Source: Phoronis australis
Taxonomy: Eukaryota > Phoronida > Phoronidae
Reading direction: 5' to 3'
Assembly (NCBI GenBank): GCA_002633005.1
Contig: NMRA01000025.1
Location: 791,785-855,784 of the forward strand
Length of the DNA stretch: 64,000 bases
Shown here in pieces: positions 28,101-38,850 of the stretch. Made by a program: the position numbers and the translations under genes. The notes under the pieces were generated by a model. That model was not told where the DNA came from and ran no database searches. It saw only the letters and a list, made by a program, of their open reading frames with translations. Within the stretch, counting starts at the first letter, position 1, and every line of letters starts with the position of its first letter.

Positions 28101-31100
28101 CCACGCCAAGGCCGGATACGTCCGTCCACGGCCGATATCTGCCCCAGAGGCGGTGTCACTCGATCAGGTGGAGCTATCGGAGCGGGAGTCGGTGGTGTCA
28201 ACACGGGCGCAGAGCGTGATGGAGTTAGCGCATAAACTGATACGCCCAGCAGTACACCACAAACACAGAGGTTAGTGTCATGAGAAATTGGGAAATTCAT
28301 TCAAGTTATGTTCTGTTTGTTGTGGTACAACGGGATCTGCAAATTTCATTTTGCTTGGACTTAATGTTTATAGGTCATCTGCTCAGAACGTGTAGTGTCT
28401 TAGTGATTATTTTGATTGCTTGAGAACAAGATTCACCTCTCTAGGACCCAGGATTGCCTAACTGTAGTAAAATCTCACCAATTTGGAACCAAAATAATTC
28501 AATACCAAAATTGAACTTTTATCATGCTTCAAAGGCTTCAGAGTTGTGAATGCCTAGAAATTTTCAAAACATTGTCTGATTGTAGCATTGGTATAGAACT
28601 TGAAATGACTTCAAAATGACAAACTTTTTCATACTGATACTTATTGTTTCTAAATAAAACTATTTCACTTGTTTGCCCTTTTGTGTGCTTAACTGATGAT
28701 ATTTTACTGTACTTGAAAATTTGATTAATGTCACATGAATTGAGTTGAAATTTGAAAGTTTACTCAAACCCTGCCTGCCACCCATTGGCTAACTTTCAAG
28801 TTGAATTTCGAGTAAAGTTTGCTCATGTGGTACTTTATTGTTTTATTCTGTAAACTTCTTTCAATGTATTTTGCCGAAACTTAAATTTTGACCAAGAAAG
28901 TGAATAGCTTTAATACTGTGAGAATATATTTTCTGAAATTAGATTAAAAATTTGGTCTTATTATATTTTGCTATTACATTGCAACATAATTACAAAAAGT
29001 GTTTACATGAACTTACAACAGATCTTGATATTGAAACTTCTTCCGATTCAGACATCAGGGAGGAGGTGCCAAGACCCGAGATCAAGCCCTACGTGAGGCC
29101 TGCCTCCCCCACGGCCGTGCGGAATACTGATATCAAGCAAGCAGAGTACGACATGGACACGCTCAAGTTTGAAATGGAAACTCTGGTAAGCTTAAGAGAT
29201 GATGTCTGAGAAAATCATAAATATTGTAATTTGCAGGTCACCTCTGATAGCAAGCATTTCACAAAGAATGTTTTCCTCATGGATGCTTTCTTAACTGAGA
29301 TACGGGGAGAGGAGAAATATGCGCTCATTTTCAATGGGGTATTCCTATTACCATATAGTGTTTATCAAGGTAAACGTAGTTGGTACTCTATATCATTGAA
29401 TTAGATTCTGCTCCACGATGAAAAAATTTGAAATATCCCACCAGAAGATTTTGCATTTCTAATATATTCTCATTTCATCTAATTACTAGTAATTAGTTGT
29501 CTTGATTAGAACAGTTCATATGGTGATTGCATAAAACTCGAAGGTATTTTCATTATGTCTTGTTGTCATTCCTTTTGTTATTTGATAACGAAAGTAAATA
29601 GTTTGTTTTTCAATTGCTGTGTATTGCAGCTTGTCATTTGAATGGTTTAGTTGAAGTGTCACACATCCATGACTAGTGTATGACACATTCATTGAATAGT
29701 GAAATAATTCTCAACAGTGTTGTTTTGATTTTATGTTAAATATGTTGTTATAAGTAACTTCATCTTAGCGTTTTATGATTTTTGTATCATAATCTTCAGG
29801 AACTAAAATATCAAAAACTACTGAACGCTGACCTAGACTGTCTATTGCCTGGGTACAGAGATCGAAAAGCCAGAGAAGTGCCACCTGGTAAGTGTAAATG
29901 TGTTTGTTTGGGCCAAGAGTCTTGGTTCAGTATGCTCAGCAATTTTTTTTAGTAGAAAACCACCACTGTCTTTTTAACTCCACATCTAATATATCACTAA
30001 AGAGGCAAGTTTTAAACATATTAAGTAGAGATTGTTATTTATAGCTGTATCCGAGGTGGTTATATGTTATCACTGTTGCTCGTCTGCCTGTCTCTCTTTC
30101 TGTCTGTCGTTCTGTCTGTCTGTCTGTCAGTCTGTAGGATGACACAATGCAAACCTTACTGTCTGTATAAAATTTTTAGCGCCAATTGTGGCACTAGGTG
30201 TAATCTCCAAACACAGACTTGACTCTTGGTTTAGACTTGAAAGTTAGCCAAACACACCGCATATTTAGTGCAAAATTGTAGTTCCCTCGAAGAGTGCTGT
30301 GCACTTGGTCCATTTTGGAGTTGAGTTTCAAATACAGAGTTTCTACCGTGGGTCTGGAAATCGACCAATGAGCAATTTATTTAATTCAAAGATCATCTTG
30401 GGTGGACCCCATGTGGATTTTTTAGGCAAACCATCTTTGTGCAAACAGTGTTTGTTCAAATGCAAAGTTGCTTTCTTAAGGGATAGTTTTTGATTGCAAT
30501 GATTCATCATCCAATTTTCTGCTCACGAGACTGATGTTATGGTGTTTCTGGAATGATGTTCTGGAGGTCTGCATCAGTTGCAGTAACAGTATTGTTAATT
30601 GTATATTTTGGAAATCTGTGCTGCCTTGTTTTGCTTTGTCTCCACATTTCCATTCAGTATTATCATGGTTCTGTTGCTTCATTTCAGAGCTGCCCCCTGC
30701 ACCACCAGAGCCTAAGCCCAAGAAACTGCCCCGACCGACTCCGGCGTTCATCAACAAATTGGCCTACTCCCAATACCGCCCTCCACCCCCGCCGTCCCAT
30801 GCCAAGGCGTGTGATGCCAGGTGAGAGGTCTCTCACTCCGGGAATTTGGGAATGATGCTCATACAATTGAGATGTGTTGAAACTGTTGTTGTCACTCTGT
30901 AGCCACAGTTTACTGGGTACTCAGCATATTTTGTTGGACAGGGAAATTCCTATTTAGGTCTGAGAACAAGCCTTACTGCTCTTGGGCAATAAATGTGACA
31001 CATTTGCTTGTAGATTGATAGGCGAGCATGTTTGATCAGAGTGTTCATGATAGGTGAGCAGATTCAGAGTGTTCATGATAGGTGAGCAGATTTGATCAGA

Positions 31101-32777
31101 GTGTTCATGATAGGTGAGCATGTTTGATCAGAGTGTTCATGATAGGTGAGCATGTTTGATCAGAGTGTTCATGATAGGTGAGCAGATTTGATCAGAGTGT
31201 TCATGATAGGTGAGCAGATTCAGAGTGTTCATGATAGGTGAGCAGATTTGATCAGAGTGTTCATGATAGGTGAGCAGATTTGATCAGAGTGTTCAGCAAT
31301 TTCACAGACAGACTTTGTTGGTTTTTTGTGTAATATTTTTTTGTGCAGGAATCTCTGCATTAGCATATTTGTGCCGCAAATTTTCTCTTAGACATGGCTT
31401 GAACAGGATGGTCCATTTTCACATTATGTCTTTCTAATAGAAAGTAGTAAAGTAGTCTGATCTCCCATCAGGTGTCACTTTTGTCAATAATGCTGACTTT
31501 TTTTCTAATATTATGAGCTGGGTACAGTTATTGTTCAAAATGGTGCCTGATGCAAGGCTTTGAGGGACTATCGGTTAAGTGTAAATGGAAGGCCTTGTTC
31601 AACACAACATTTAGCAAACTTGAGGAGGATAAAGTTAAGGTTTTACGGGCATGGATCCAGAAGGGGTGCTTGACTTGTTTTATTTTGCTATGTTGCAAGA
31701 ATGTAAAATTCTTACGCCCGTCCATTGTCAGGCTCCCTCAGACCATGATTCTAAATCTACCCCTGCAGTAACACCAAGCCGTTTGAAACGTTTGGATTCC
31801 ACGTTGAAATCGTGTCCATTACTTCCACTTTCAGACATCGCGGTTGGCACAAGGTGAAGACGAAACCAGGCAGGCACGTTGTCATTGCATCTCCAACCTT
31901 CTCGAGTTCACCGTCGACCAAAATGTTTGAGAAGATGAACAAGCAGTCCATGCGTCCCGTCAAACATGTTCATGGTGACAACCTCAAGCGCTACACACCA
32001 CGCTCGAAAGTAGTCGAAGAAGTAGTGCGCCCCAACACGGCTCCAGAAGACCAGCCAAACCTGATGAGCGATAGCAATGACTGTATGCCTGTCTATTCGT
32101 ATGAGGTGGAATCAACGAAACTTTCTCAAGTTGACTCATTCCAGGCAATGGAATCAGCATCACAGAGGCCAGAATCAGGATCACAGGTTCCTCTCTCAGC
32201 ATCAAGTTCAAGGTCGTTAGTCAGTTGGGGTGACCTTCAGCTTTACGCAGATGACGAGGAGGTCATGAAAGTCTCGAGAAGACAGAAATCAAAAACCAAC
32301 ATTTCTAAGGACAATGGGCCAGAGAAATGTGCAGCAGAAAATGAGTCAGTTTCAAAAAATTCAGTATCTAAAGTTGAAATGACAAAGGCGGGAAAAGTCA
32401 CGCTCTTGGAGGACATTATGGAGATGGCTACGGAGCGCGAGGAAGCTGAGAAAAACGGGGTTGACGAAAATATACAGCGACGTTCTCAAAATACTCAACA
32501 AGGGAGGAAACAGTCGTTTTCAGGAAAGGAGAAAAAATTTGTTGACTGGCTCGAATCAGACGGTGCCTCCGTGTGTGAAAGCAGTGACGAGCGGAGTGTA
32601 AAAAACGAGAAGTCGTATATGGATTTCTTTCACATCTCCGACGAGCAACTGGAGATGAAGCGGAATAAAATGAAGGTCGGTATCAACAAGAAACGGAAAC
32701 GTTTGCTGAACCGGGCAAAAGGGATGTTGTCCGAACCCCTACTAAACATGATCAATAGGGGCATCGGAATACAGTGA
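10112..32777 (+). CDS. EF-hand-like protein with proline-rich region, 13 exons, about 771 aa, not recognised
   Basis: Exons: 10112-10173, 11714-11735 (22 nt), 12348-12419, 23224-23354, 24211-24313, 25094-25209, 26397-26478, 27224-27385, 28033-28270, 29022-29185, 29800-29887, 30688-30820, 31835-32777. Every junction is AG/GT and in phase. An in-frame stop 12 nt before the ATG sets the start. Residues 8-19 (YPKRKGFFSWEE) and 112-123 (AGDMKGMVTEPH) are degenerate EF loops. Residues 151-162 (DFEENGRIQLYE) form a canonical loop with D1, E3, N5, G6, I8 and E12, so one Ca2+ site is plausible. Residues 415-455 are Pro-rich (LPPAPPEPKPKK, RPPPPPSH), a possible SH3 or profilin ligand. The last 313 residues are polar and Ser/Glu/Lys-rich, with a basic end (KKRKRLLNRAKG). 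No signal peptide or membrane span. Intron 3 is 10.8 kb and holds MITEs and minisatellites. Function unknown. Confidence 0.78.
10135..10164 (+). other. Perfect 12-bp hairpin in exon 1 of the EF-hand gene
   Basis: TCCCAAGAGAAA and TTTCTCTTGGGA are perfect complements around the six-base loop GGGATT. The stem is coding (PKRKGFFSW) and ends nine bases before the 5' splice site at 10174, so it could hide or present that site in the pre-mRNA. Confidence 0.6.
10283..10575 (+). repeat. SINE-body repeat copy
   Basis: CTTTTGATTTAGACCACTTA, AGTAATAACAAGCTGTC and the CATTTGAAGCCGTC block recur, diverged, at 16740-17030, 45478-45720 and 62340-62580. At 45362 the family carries a tRNA-like head. Located in intron 1 of the EF-hand gene. 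Confidence 0.5.
13104..13230. mobile_element. Palindromic MITE, GAGAACCAGTTT family, copy 1
   Basis: Arms of about 45 bp run from AAATTGTGAGCAATAGTTGG through TTTTGAGAACCAGTTT and are mirrored by AACTGGTTCTCAAAATTTGG to CCAACCATTACCAAATTGTG. A short interior (CTGGAGAAA) separates them. Five further copies lie in the window. No coding capacity; non-autonomous DNA transposon structure. EF-hand gene intron 3. Confidence 0.7.
15236..15352. mobile_element. Palindromic MITE, GAGAACCAGTTT family, copy 2
   Basis: AATTTGAGAACCAGTTTGG faces AAACTGGTTCTCAAAATGC around an interior of about 25 bp. The outer arms (AACAGTCACTTGCAGG and ATTAGTGACTATCACC) are weakly complementary. EF-hand gene intron 3. Confidence 0.65.
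15804..15915. mobile_element. Palindromic MITE, GAGAACCAGTTT family, copy 3
   Basis: AGTTTGAGAACCAGTTT faces AAACTGGTTCTGAAAATGC, with outer arms GTGATCGGTTATAACATGGC and GCACATTATATCCGACTATT. The outer arms match those of copies 1 and 4. EF-hand gene intron 3. Confidence 0.68.
16740..17030 (+). repeat. SINE-body repeat copy with (GTGTC)n
   Basis: It shares CTTTTGATG..AGACCACTTACC and AAGGAATAACAAACTGTC with the family at 10283 and 45478. A pentamer run (GTCGT GTCGT type, about four to five units) lies inside at 16903-16921. EF-hand gene intron 3. Confidence 0.45.
17058..17240. repeat. 20-bp minisatellite, 9 copies
   Basis: The unit ACCTTAGATACTATGTGAAC is repeated nine times almost without change (only the first copy has GTAAA for GTGAA). 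This near identity suggests recent expansion. It immediately follows the SINE-body repeat ending near 17030. Confidence 0.95.
23596..23690. repeat. 23-bp minisatellite, 4 copies
   Basis: The unit ATACAGTACGTCTGTCATCA plus ACA starts with CAG at 23599, 23622, 23645 and 23668. It lies in intron 4 of the EF-hand gene. The array may have caused the contig break at 23955, where sequence resumes with the same unit. Confidence 0.9.
23668..24242. other. Assembly-type duplication of 287 bp around a single N
   Basis: Bases 23668-23954 and 23956-24242 are the same 287-bp sequence apart from about one change in the first few bases, separated only by an N at 23955. The first copy ends with 32 nt of exon 5 (TTTTGAACAACTTC...TATCCT), so that exon start appears twice; the true exon is 24211-24313. 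The best explanation is two overlapping contig ends joined without merging. Confidence 0.85.
24323..24517. repeat. Two short tandem duplications (about 40 bp x2 and 45 bp x2)
   Basis: A unit with GAAAGTTATACTGC and TGGTGTCCAAGCAG occurs twice at 24323-24398. A second unit, AAATAAATTCACTCATGAAT to ATGTCTGCTCC, occurs twice at 24428-24517. EF-hand gene intron 5. Confidence 0.85.
25446..25555. repeat. 55-bp tandem duplication
   Basis: Two adjacent copies beginning CATGACTAACACAG and ending CCTCAAGATCCAG differ at one base. EF-hand gene intron 6. Confidence 0.92.
26455..26643 (+). repeat. 31-bp minisatellite spanning the exon 7 / intron 7 junction, 6 copies
   Basis: The unit AGGGACTCTAGTATTTATAA plus GGTAAGTTAAC is repeated six times. 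The first copy contains the last 22 coding bases of exon 7 and its GTAAGT donor at 26479. Each later copy repeats the same exon end and a full 5' splice site. The unit is not a multiple of three, so using a downstream donor shifts the frame and meets TAA in the repeat. Confidence 0.92.
30083..30135. repeat. (TCTG)n microsatellite
   Basis: An irregular run of CTGT/TCTG tetramers in intron 11 of the EF-hand gene. Confidence 0.8.
31018..31293. repeat. Minisatellite with 32- and 28-bp units, 9 units
   Basis: Unit TTTGATCAGAGTGTTCATGA plus TAGGTGAGCAGA. Two units lack four bases (TTCAGAG in place of TTTGATCAGAG), and GCATG/GCAGA endings alternate, giving a higher-order pattern. EF-hand gene intron 12. 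Confidence 0.9.
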
Positions 32778-35700
32778 GAAACTCTGCAGGCAAATGGGAT
32801 TAGATATTGAAGACTTGTTCATCATGTGCTAACTAAAGTCTGTGAGTCGCACACTTTCCTGAAAGGTGAATGCCGCCATTTTATAACTACCTATTCAACA
32901 TTGTGCGGTCTGCTCAACTTTTGTCTTAAACTGCCAATATTGGTTGTTTGAACCAAGTTGACAGAAGCAGCCACGGAATCTGACATCAATTGCTAATTTT
33001 ATTCGAGCATGAAAAAGCAATTTTACGTCTGCTGATTATGTGTTAGTTGATCCTTTCATTAACGTTAAGAGATCTTTTAATGACAAGCGTCATTGAATTT
33101 CATGGAATTAAGTGGTGCATTGTATGACTCTTCAGCTAATAATGTTTACATTTTTTTACTTCAATTTTTAGGTACCATCATGTGCATACAATGCTGTTGT
33201 TTATATTCCTGACAAAAACCTTGTTCCCGTGTTCTAATGAATGTTCAAGTGGCATTGCTTATTTGATCAACACCTCTGTTGACCGTCCAACATTTAGTTA
33301 TGTGGGATTCTCCCGAGACTTTGCTCATTGAAGAACTGAGTATTGCCACATCCCACTATTAAGTCGCGTATGCCTGAATAAGCGCACATGGTAATTTCGC
33401 AGTCTTTTAGATGGCGGAGGTCCACCTTGCTACGTCACTCAGGTTCAGTCCACTTGAGCTGCAGGACCTGTACCCTATAGACTAATTTTGGTATTTTCGA
33501 CATATTTCGGGAGTGTGCGCTTCTTTGGAGCTATTGCTGGTTATTTTGGGGGTTTGTTTTTACTGTAAGCGTGCAGTGCACCCTTTGGTGGTTAAGTACT
33601 GTATACATGGCCTGTAAACCAAAACTGACCAATCTCATGCTCAGGTGAATGTTCGTTCAATTAGGGGTTGTTCAAATTATTGTGTCATCTTTGACCCCTC
33701 TCCTTCGTCATCCGTCATCATGATACAATTCTTCAGTTCAGTTTCTAGTTACGTCATCACAGCCAAACCCCTCCACCCTGTTTAGGCAGTGATGGAGTGG
33801 GTCTGTCATTTGTCTGTGTACGTGTCTATTAGGTAAGCCTTGTGAAATATTATATCTTTGGAAGCATGAAATGGCGTGTCCCGATTTTAGTATTGGTGAA
33901 TTCCCCCAGACGGTGTACCAGTTTAACAACGAAATGATGTGATGGAGATGTTTTCATAAACCACGTGATGACGTCATGTTGAGAATAACTCCCCTCCCCA
34001 TGTCACGAATCGCCATCTTTCCACGCCGTCCCTTACTCTTGCTTGACTTGCTCAGCTGAAGGGATTGTCCTTGTTAAAGTGGTGAGAAGGAGACAACACT
34101 AAGTTTAAATAGCAGGTACAGTTAATAAATATCAATGTGGGACACATGTGGAAGACAAGTGAAATTTTATGGTCTAATTTTTTTCCATGATGAAAGACAT
34201 TTAGCACCAGGTTAATGATTTTCCATGTTCAAGTTTATGCAATATTTAGAAACGCATGACCATTCTCATGTTGGCAGCCTTAGAAAAAATGGAAAATACA
34301 ATTCTGGCACTTATTTTTATTTGAAATCTGCAAGATTTTACCATGTTTATTTGTCAAATCTCTGTTAGGTTTTCTTGCGGCCCTCTTTGGCGCCTCGTCA
34401 GGATTACACAACACGTGTCGCGCTCGCTTATATTAGGGATATGAACAAATGTGATCCATGACATTATTTTTAGACTGTGATGTTGTTTTAAGCGTGAATT
34501 TGTGTGAATGTTTTTGAATGGTTTATGCACCCGCTTGCCAAGCACTGTGGCTGTTATTTGCTCAAGAACCACTGTTACGTAATGCATAATTTTGAAATAT
34601 TTATACACTTTGTATTTTTGAGGTCTCATAAATGTAGAAATCATGAGCTGGTTTTCATGTGCTTTAATGTGTCCATGAAACTAAACAAGGATCTTTGGAC
34701 TCATCAGAAAGCTTTTAATTTTTCCACAGATTGAGATTACTGGCATATGATTGGCAATTCTTTCAGACATTGTTTGATACCATTAAATTTTTTTGTGATT
34801 GTTAGAGAACGCAAGGACATTCAGCTTTGCAATTTTTGGATCCGGATCAAAGGTCACGATTTGTTTTCATGTATGTCGTACAAAATTTGGGTTTAATTTG
34901 GATTTTAACCATCTTATTTTCCAAACTTGGGTTCAACAACTTTAAATTAGAAATAATTATGGTTGCAGTGTCAGTAATTTAATGGTTGCAGTGTCAGTAA
35001 ATTAATGTTTTGTGTGGAATGCGTTAGGAGTTGCACTTGTGAATTTTACAAATTTCAGGGTTTGTACAATTTTAAAATGAAATTTCACCTGTCCCAATTC
35101 TGTGCATAATTAAAACAACCAGGAGACAACTCTGCTCCTTGAGTTTGAATTAAATCTTACATACTGGGTTGCTTCTCCACTTGTTTATCTTTACACTTTT
35201 AAGCCCCAAAATATGAGATTTGAAAACTAGGACTGAACTAGTCTGGTGATGTTGAAACACCAGTAGTTCACTTCATTCAAGCAAGATACATTTCTGGTTA
35301 CAAGTTAGTTATACGTTGTTTCACCTAGTACAACTTGATCCTAAAGGCCTGTTCGCACTTAGCAATTTGTCTGCAGCACAGTTGCAGGGAGTTGCTTAGC
35401 AGACAAATCACTATAAAGTGTTAACCAGGCTTTGAAGTTACAGCAATGAGACGGAGTGTTCAGTTTTCGATGTGTTGACGGTTGTGTTGCACGCAAATTG
35501 CTAAGTGTGAACAAGACTACAACTACAATCACAATCATTCCAGTAAAATTATGTTTGGTTGCTCTGTGCACACGCAGAACCATCAGGCTAATTGTTTACC
35601 AGTTAACCAAATGTTGTTTGATTATGCACAGAATTTCACTTATCTAATTACAATGCCTCACTGTGGCATTCACATGGTAAATGTTTGTTATGTTTGCTCA

Positions 35701-35862
35701 CACTGGTTTTTACAATAAAGTTTTAATGTATGTACATTGAATTAATCTGAACCAACTGACTTTCCAGTCACAAATAGCTTGTAGTAGCGTGCACACACCT
35801 CATAAATCATATGAATCGCAGAAACAAAAAATTAAGTTATATATATATATATATAAGTCATG

Positions 35863-36030
35863 AGGAGACTGCATGGCTCAGTGGTTTGTGCTCTGGACTA
35901 CCATCTGAGAGACCTGCGTTTGAATCATGGCTTTAGTGGTTGACAATCGAGCATTGCAGATTCCTCTCCTACTCCTCTGAGTCTTACAAGTGAATGTGTG
36001 CAAGGGGGTGAATGAGAACCAGGATAGAAT
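35863..36030 (+). mobile_element. tRNA-derived SINE head
   Basis: An A-box TGGCTCAGTGGTTTG is followed about 45 nt later by a B-box-like CGTTTGAATCATGG, then an AT-poor body. There is no acceptor-stem pairing, so a pol III retroposon is more likely than a tRNA gene. Confidence 0.5.
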
Positions 36031-36190
36031 GAAAAAGCGATTTCTTATATAAGCCAGTTTGTACCCAAATATCTACAAACAAAATTGTACCCAAATATCT
36101 ACAAACAAAATTGAATTCAATGCAAGAATGTATTCTTATAGGAGATGTTGAAGAAGAAAAAAAATTCTGGATATGAATAACACTGATCTG

Positions 36191-36301
36191 CTATTGTCCG
36201 AGTTCATAATGTGTATAACATAACCACATTTTGAGAACAAGTTTCCTCACTAAATAACTGGTTCTCAAAATGTGGACACCTAATCTCCCAACTATTGCTG
36301 C
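36191..36301. mobile_element. Palindromic MITE, GAGAACCAGTTT family, copy 4
   Basis: ACATTTTGAGAACAAGTTT faces AACTGGTTCTCAAAATGTGG. The outer arms CTATTGTCCGAG and CTCCCAACTATTGCTG match the outer arms of copies 1 and 3. The interior is shorter than in other copies. Confidence 0.68.
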
Positions 36302-37951
36302 CCAAGTTCACAAGATCCATGGTTTTAGTAAATTAGCAAAAAGGTGTTTTAGAAAGGTACGCTCAGAGCAAAACAATGGTATTGGCGTCGACCAAATAAT
36401 TCCTAGACACAATTAAATATTCAACAGGGAAATGTTTTACAGGTTGTCAAAACTGTGGCTTTTATTTTATTCAACTTCTGAGATAAAGATCAGTATTTTC
36501 ATAAAAATCACTAGAGTGGCTATGTTAAATAATCATTCATCTCATACCGAAATGTTCACTTTAAAAAAATGTTTCTTGACCTAATAGAAAATAGAACATA
36601 TCTGAATATCAGTTGAATCTGATCAGCCATTTCCAAGACATGAAGCTCTACAATTGCCTGTATATGATCTGGGATATTGGTCCTAGATATGATGTATAAA
36701 CTTCCATATCCTGATTTCACCAAACACAGCATACAGATTTCGACAGTCCCTTGATATATGTGATATCGGGGTTCGACTACCATTTGTAATGCAAACTCGT
36801 AAAAACACACTTTTCAGTTTTGTTCTCAGTTCTAAGCTCACGGTGCATACCGAAAAAATACAGTCATGTGACTACGCATGTTTCTGTGAAACATAATTTT
36901 TTACTATATTGTAGCAACTTCCATTGACTTGAAAACTCTAGCATAAAACCAGCTTTTATGCACGGAGCAAGAGTTTGATATCATCAAAGATTTGGCAAAT
37001 TTATGGTTTGAAAATAAATTTAAGAAATAGTTAACAAAGTGCATACGAAGGCGTTAGTTCTTCGTTCATGATTCCATTCATTGTCATTACAGCCACTGAG
37101 ACTGCAGGCAGGATGAATCAATTCAATGAACCACAACTGGCAGATGTCCAACACCTATACCATTTCTTCGAAAAGTTTCATCAGGGTGGTGAACAACAAT
37201 TGACTCAGGGAAATTCATTTTAACATCCAAAAAGTGGCAAGTACCTGCAGATATATTTATCACTATTTTGGATCTGGAAAAATGAATTTCCCTGTGTCAA
37301 CCTATACCATTTACTGGACACATGAACCTAAGTTTTTAAACTGGAACAATTCCTCAACTTTAACACCAAATTCAAAAAACATAACCAAATACCAAAACAA
37401 GTTTCAAATTACATTTAACCGAATACCAAACACCTAGAACTAATAATGCAATTTACAACTAGTTCATACGACCAGTCAAAATTTAATAAAAGGGTTTCTG
37501 TACTAAACAATTTCATGAATCAATTCGTTTGTGACAAAATATACTTTTACACATTCATATAAATAAATAAATAAAACCTTCAGAGAGATCTTAGTTTAAA
37601 CTAAGTACCTGTGTAAGACTTTATACATAGATCCTAAGTACAGATATTGAAGAATTCTGAAAATGAACACAAGACTTCCTCTTCAATATATATGGCAGAT
37701 AAGAGCAGTGATATCAGCCTCCCGTTCAGTAACTCTAGGACCTCGCTAAAAAGCAAGACTTCGTGAGATTACGTGAGATAATGCTAAGTATTTTAAATGG
37801 GATCACGTGACTTTGGCTAGATTTTAGCTAGGTCCTAAGCGTAGGTCCTAGCGTTACTGAACACACGCCAGATCAGATACTACTAATAAAAATAACAATG
37901 GCCACTTGATGTAAACAGAATTCTGAATACTCCTGTCCAATGTTTGTTTAA

Positions 37952-38599
37952 TCACACAGGCAATGTTTTCTGTACTGTCTTGGAGGCTACGGAATAAAAT
38001 ATTTTGGAGAAGAACTTTAGCCCCGTCTGTCCTCCTGGTATGTAGCTCACAATATACCACACCAAAGCTGTTATTTGCAGAAGAGCAAATACTACAGTTA
38101 GTATAGTACTTTTCACCCACATAGCAAAGTACAAGGTTCCAAACAGCGTGGCAAAATATGCGGCAGTAAACTGCAGACGATTTCCTGAGAACAGATGTTT
38201 AATGTGGTTCCACGGTCCCCATAGCATTGAGAAACTCCCGATGAAAAACAAACTCCCGAGGGAAAACAGCAGCGTAAACTTACGCGCTCTAAACACAAGC
38301 ACTGGTATATAAAACGATGACACGAAAAAACAAAATATGCCCACAGTCAAACATAGCATGAAGCCAAGAATTCGTTGCTTTTTCGACATTGGTGGCAAGC
38401 AAGGATCTTTCTCAGATGTTGGAAACCAGCCGTTGTCATCATTTTCCAACTCCTTTGCAGTAGCAATATCTGATTCAGTCGTTTTCCAAAACTCCCAGGT
38501 AGAAGAGGAAGAAGTCGTTTTAGAGCTAGTGCCATTCTGTCGACCGTTCTTTGACGAATTACTCGCTACATACTCTTGCAGCTTGTTGAGGGACTCCAT
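37952..38599 (-). CDS. SFT2D3: SFT2 domain-containing protein 3 (vesicle transport protein SFT2C)
   Basis: A single-exon frame of 215 codons, the same length as I recall for vertebrate SFT2D3. The upstream in-frame ATG is rejected because MESLNKLQEYVAS aligns with the vertebrate start (MADLHRQLQEYLA). The N-terminal ~75 residues are polar and Ser/Thr-rich. Four hydrophobic spans follow: about 80-100 (ILGFMLCLTVGIFCFFVSSF), 105-130, 150-170 and 172-195. The loop FRARKFTLLFSLGSLFF is the family hallmark and the C-terminus TLPV matches the vertebrate VLPV end. SFT2 proteins are Got1/SFT2-family tetraspan proteins of Golgi and endosome membranes, linked to retrograde endosome-to-Golgi transport. 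The gene is head to head with FUZ, about 250 bp apart. Confidence 0.93.
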   Translation of the reverse strand: MESLNKLQEYVASNSSKNGRQNGTSSKTTSSSSTWEFWKTTESDIATAKELENDDNGWFPTSEKDPCLPPMSKKQRILGFMLCLTVGIFCFFVSSFYIPVLVFRARKFTLLFSLGSLFFIGSFSMLWGPWNHIKHLFSGNRLQFTAAYFATLFGTLYFAMWVKSTILTVVFALLQITALVWYIVSYIPGGQTGLKFFSKIFYSVASKTVQKTLPV

Positions 38600-38850
38600 G
38601 ATGTGTTTACAAATTTTGTGTACATTAAATCTCAAGGTTCGCAACGCAATTTAAATAAGCAAAGTGTATGCTTAGTTTTTTGTAATAAAAACTTACATTA
38701 ATTTATTTAATTACAAGAAATATCAATAAATTTTACCTAGTTTTATTTTTTAAGACAATTTTATTTTATTTTTTTCTTTCTAAACATACTATGGATTTAT
38801 ACTTTTGTTATGCTGTGCGCCGTCTGGTGGTTGTTAGTAAAAAAACAAAA
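38600..38850. promoter_or_regulatory. Shared bidirectional promoter of SFT2D3 and FUZ
   Basis: Only 251 bp separate the two start codons on opposite strands, so core promoters and 5' UTRs of both genes must lie here unless a non-coding upstream exon exists. The region is AT-rich with no clear TATA box. At its right edge the FUZ start sits in AAAATGGCGGC, which fits the YY1 consensus. Confidence 0.6.

Larger units (their letters stand above)
32778..37951. other. EF-hand gene 3' flank and intergenic space; no gene found
   Basis: It starts as the 3' UTR of the EF-hand gene. Possible AATAAA signals lie near 34127 and 35713. It then holds a 22-bp direct duplication at about 34962-35003, a tRNA-like SINE head at 35863, an (AT)n run at 35838-35855, a 27-bp duplication at 36061-36112, a MITE at 36191 and an ATAA microsatellite at 37557. 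Open frames (up to 96 codons) show no protein-like signal. Confidence 0.6.

Noticed and set aside
30476-30866. Glycine- or cysteine-rich frames around the proline-rich exon
   Set aside because: They overlap exon 30688-30820 in other frames or on the other strand, and only the Pro-rich frame fits the splice phases.
35875-35935. Candidate tRNA gene
   Set aside because: A and B boxes are present but acceptor and anticodon stems do not pair; called a SINE head instead.
37952-38644. Longer SFT2D3 start 15 codons upstream
   Set aside because: The downstream ATG (MESLNKLQEY) matches the family N-terminus and gives exactly 215 residues.
38625-38650. RFX X-box-like motif (GGTTCGCAACGC) in the FUZ promoter
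   Set aside because: Only one half-site fits; the second half is not convincing, although a ciliary gene could have an X-box.
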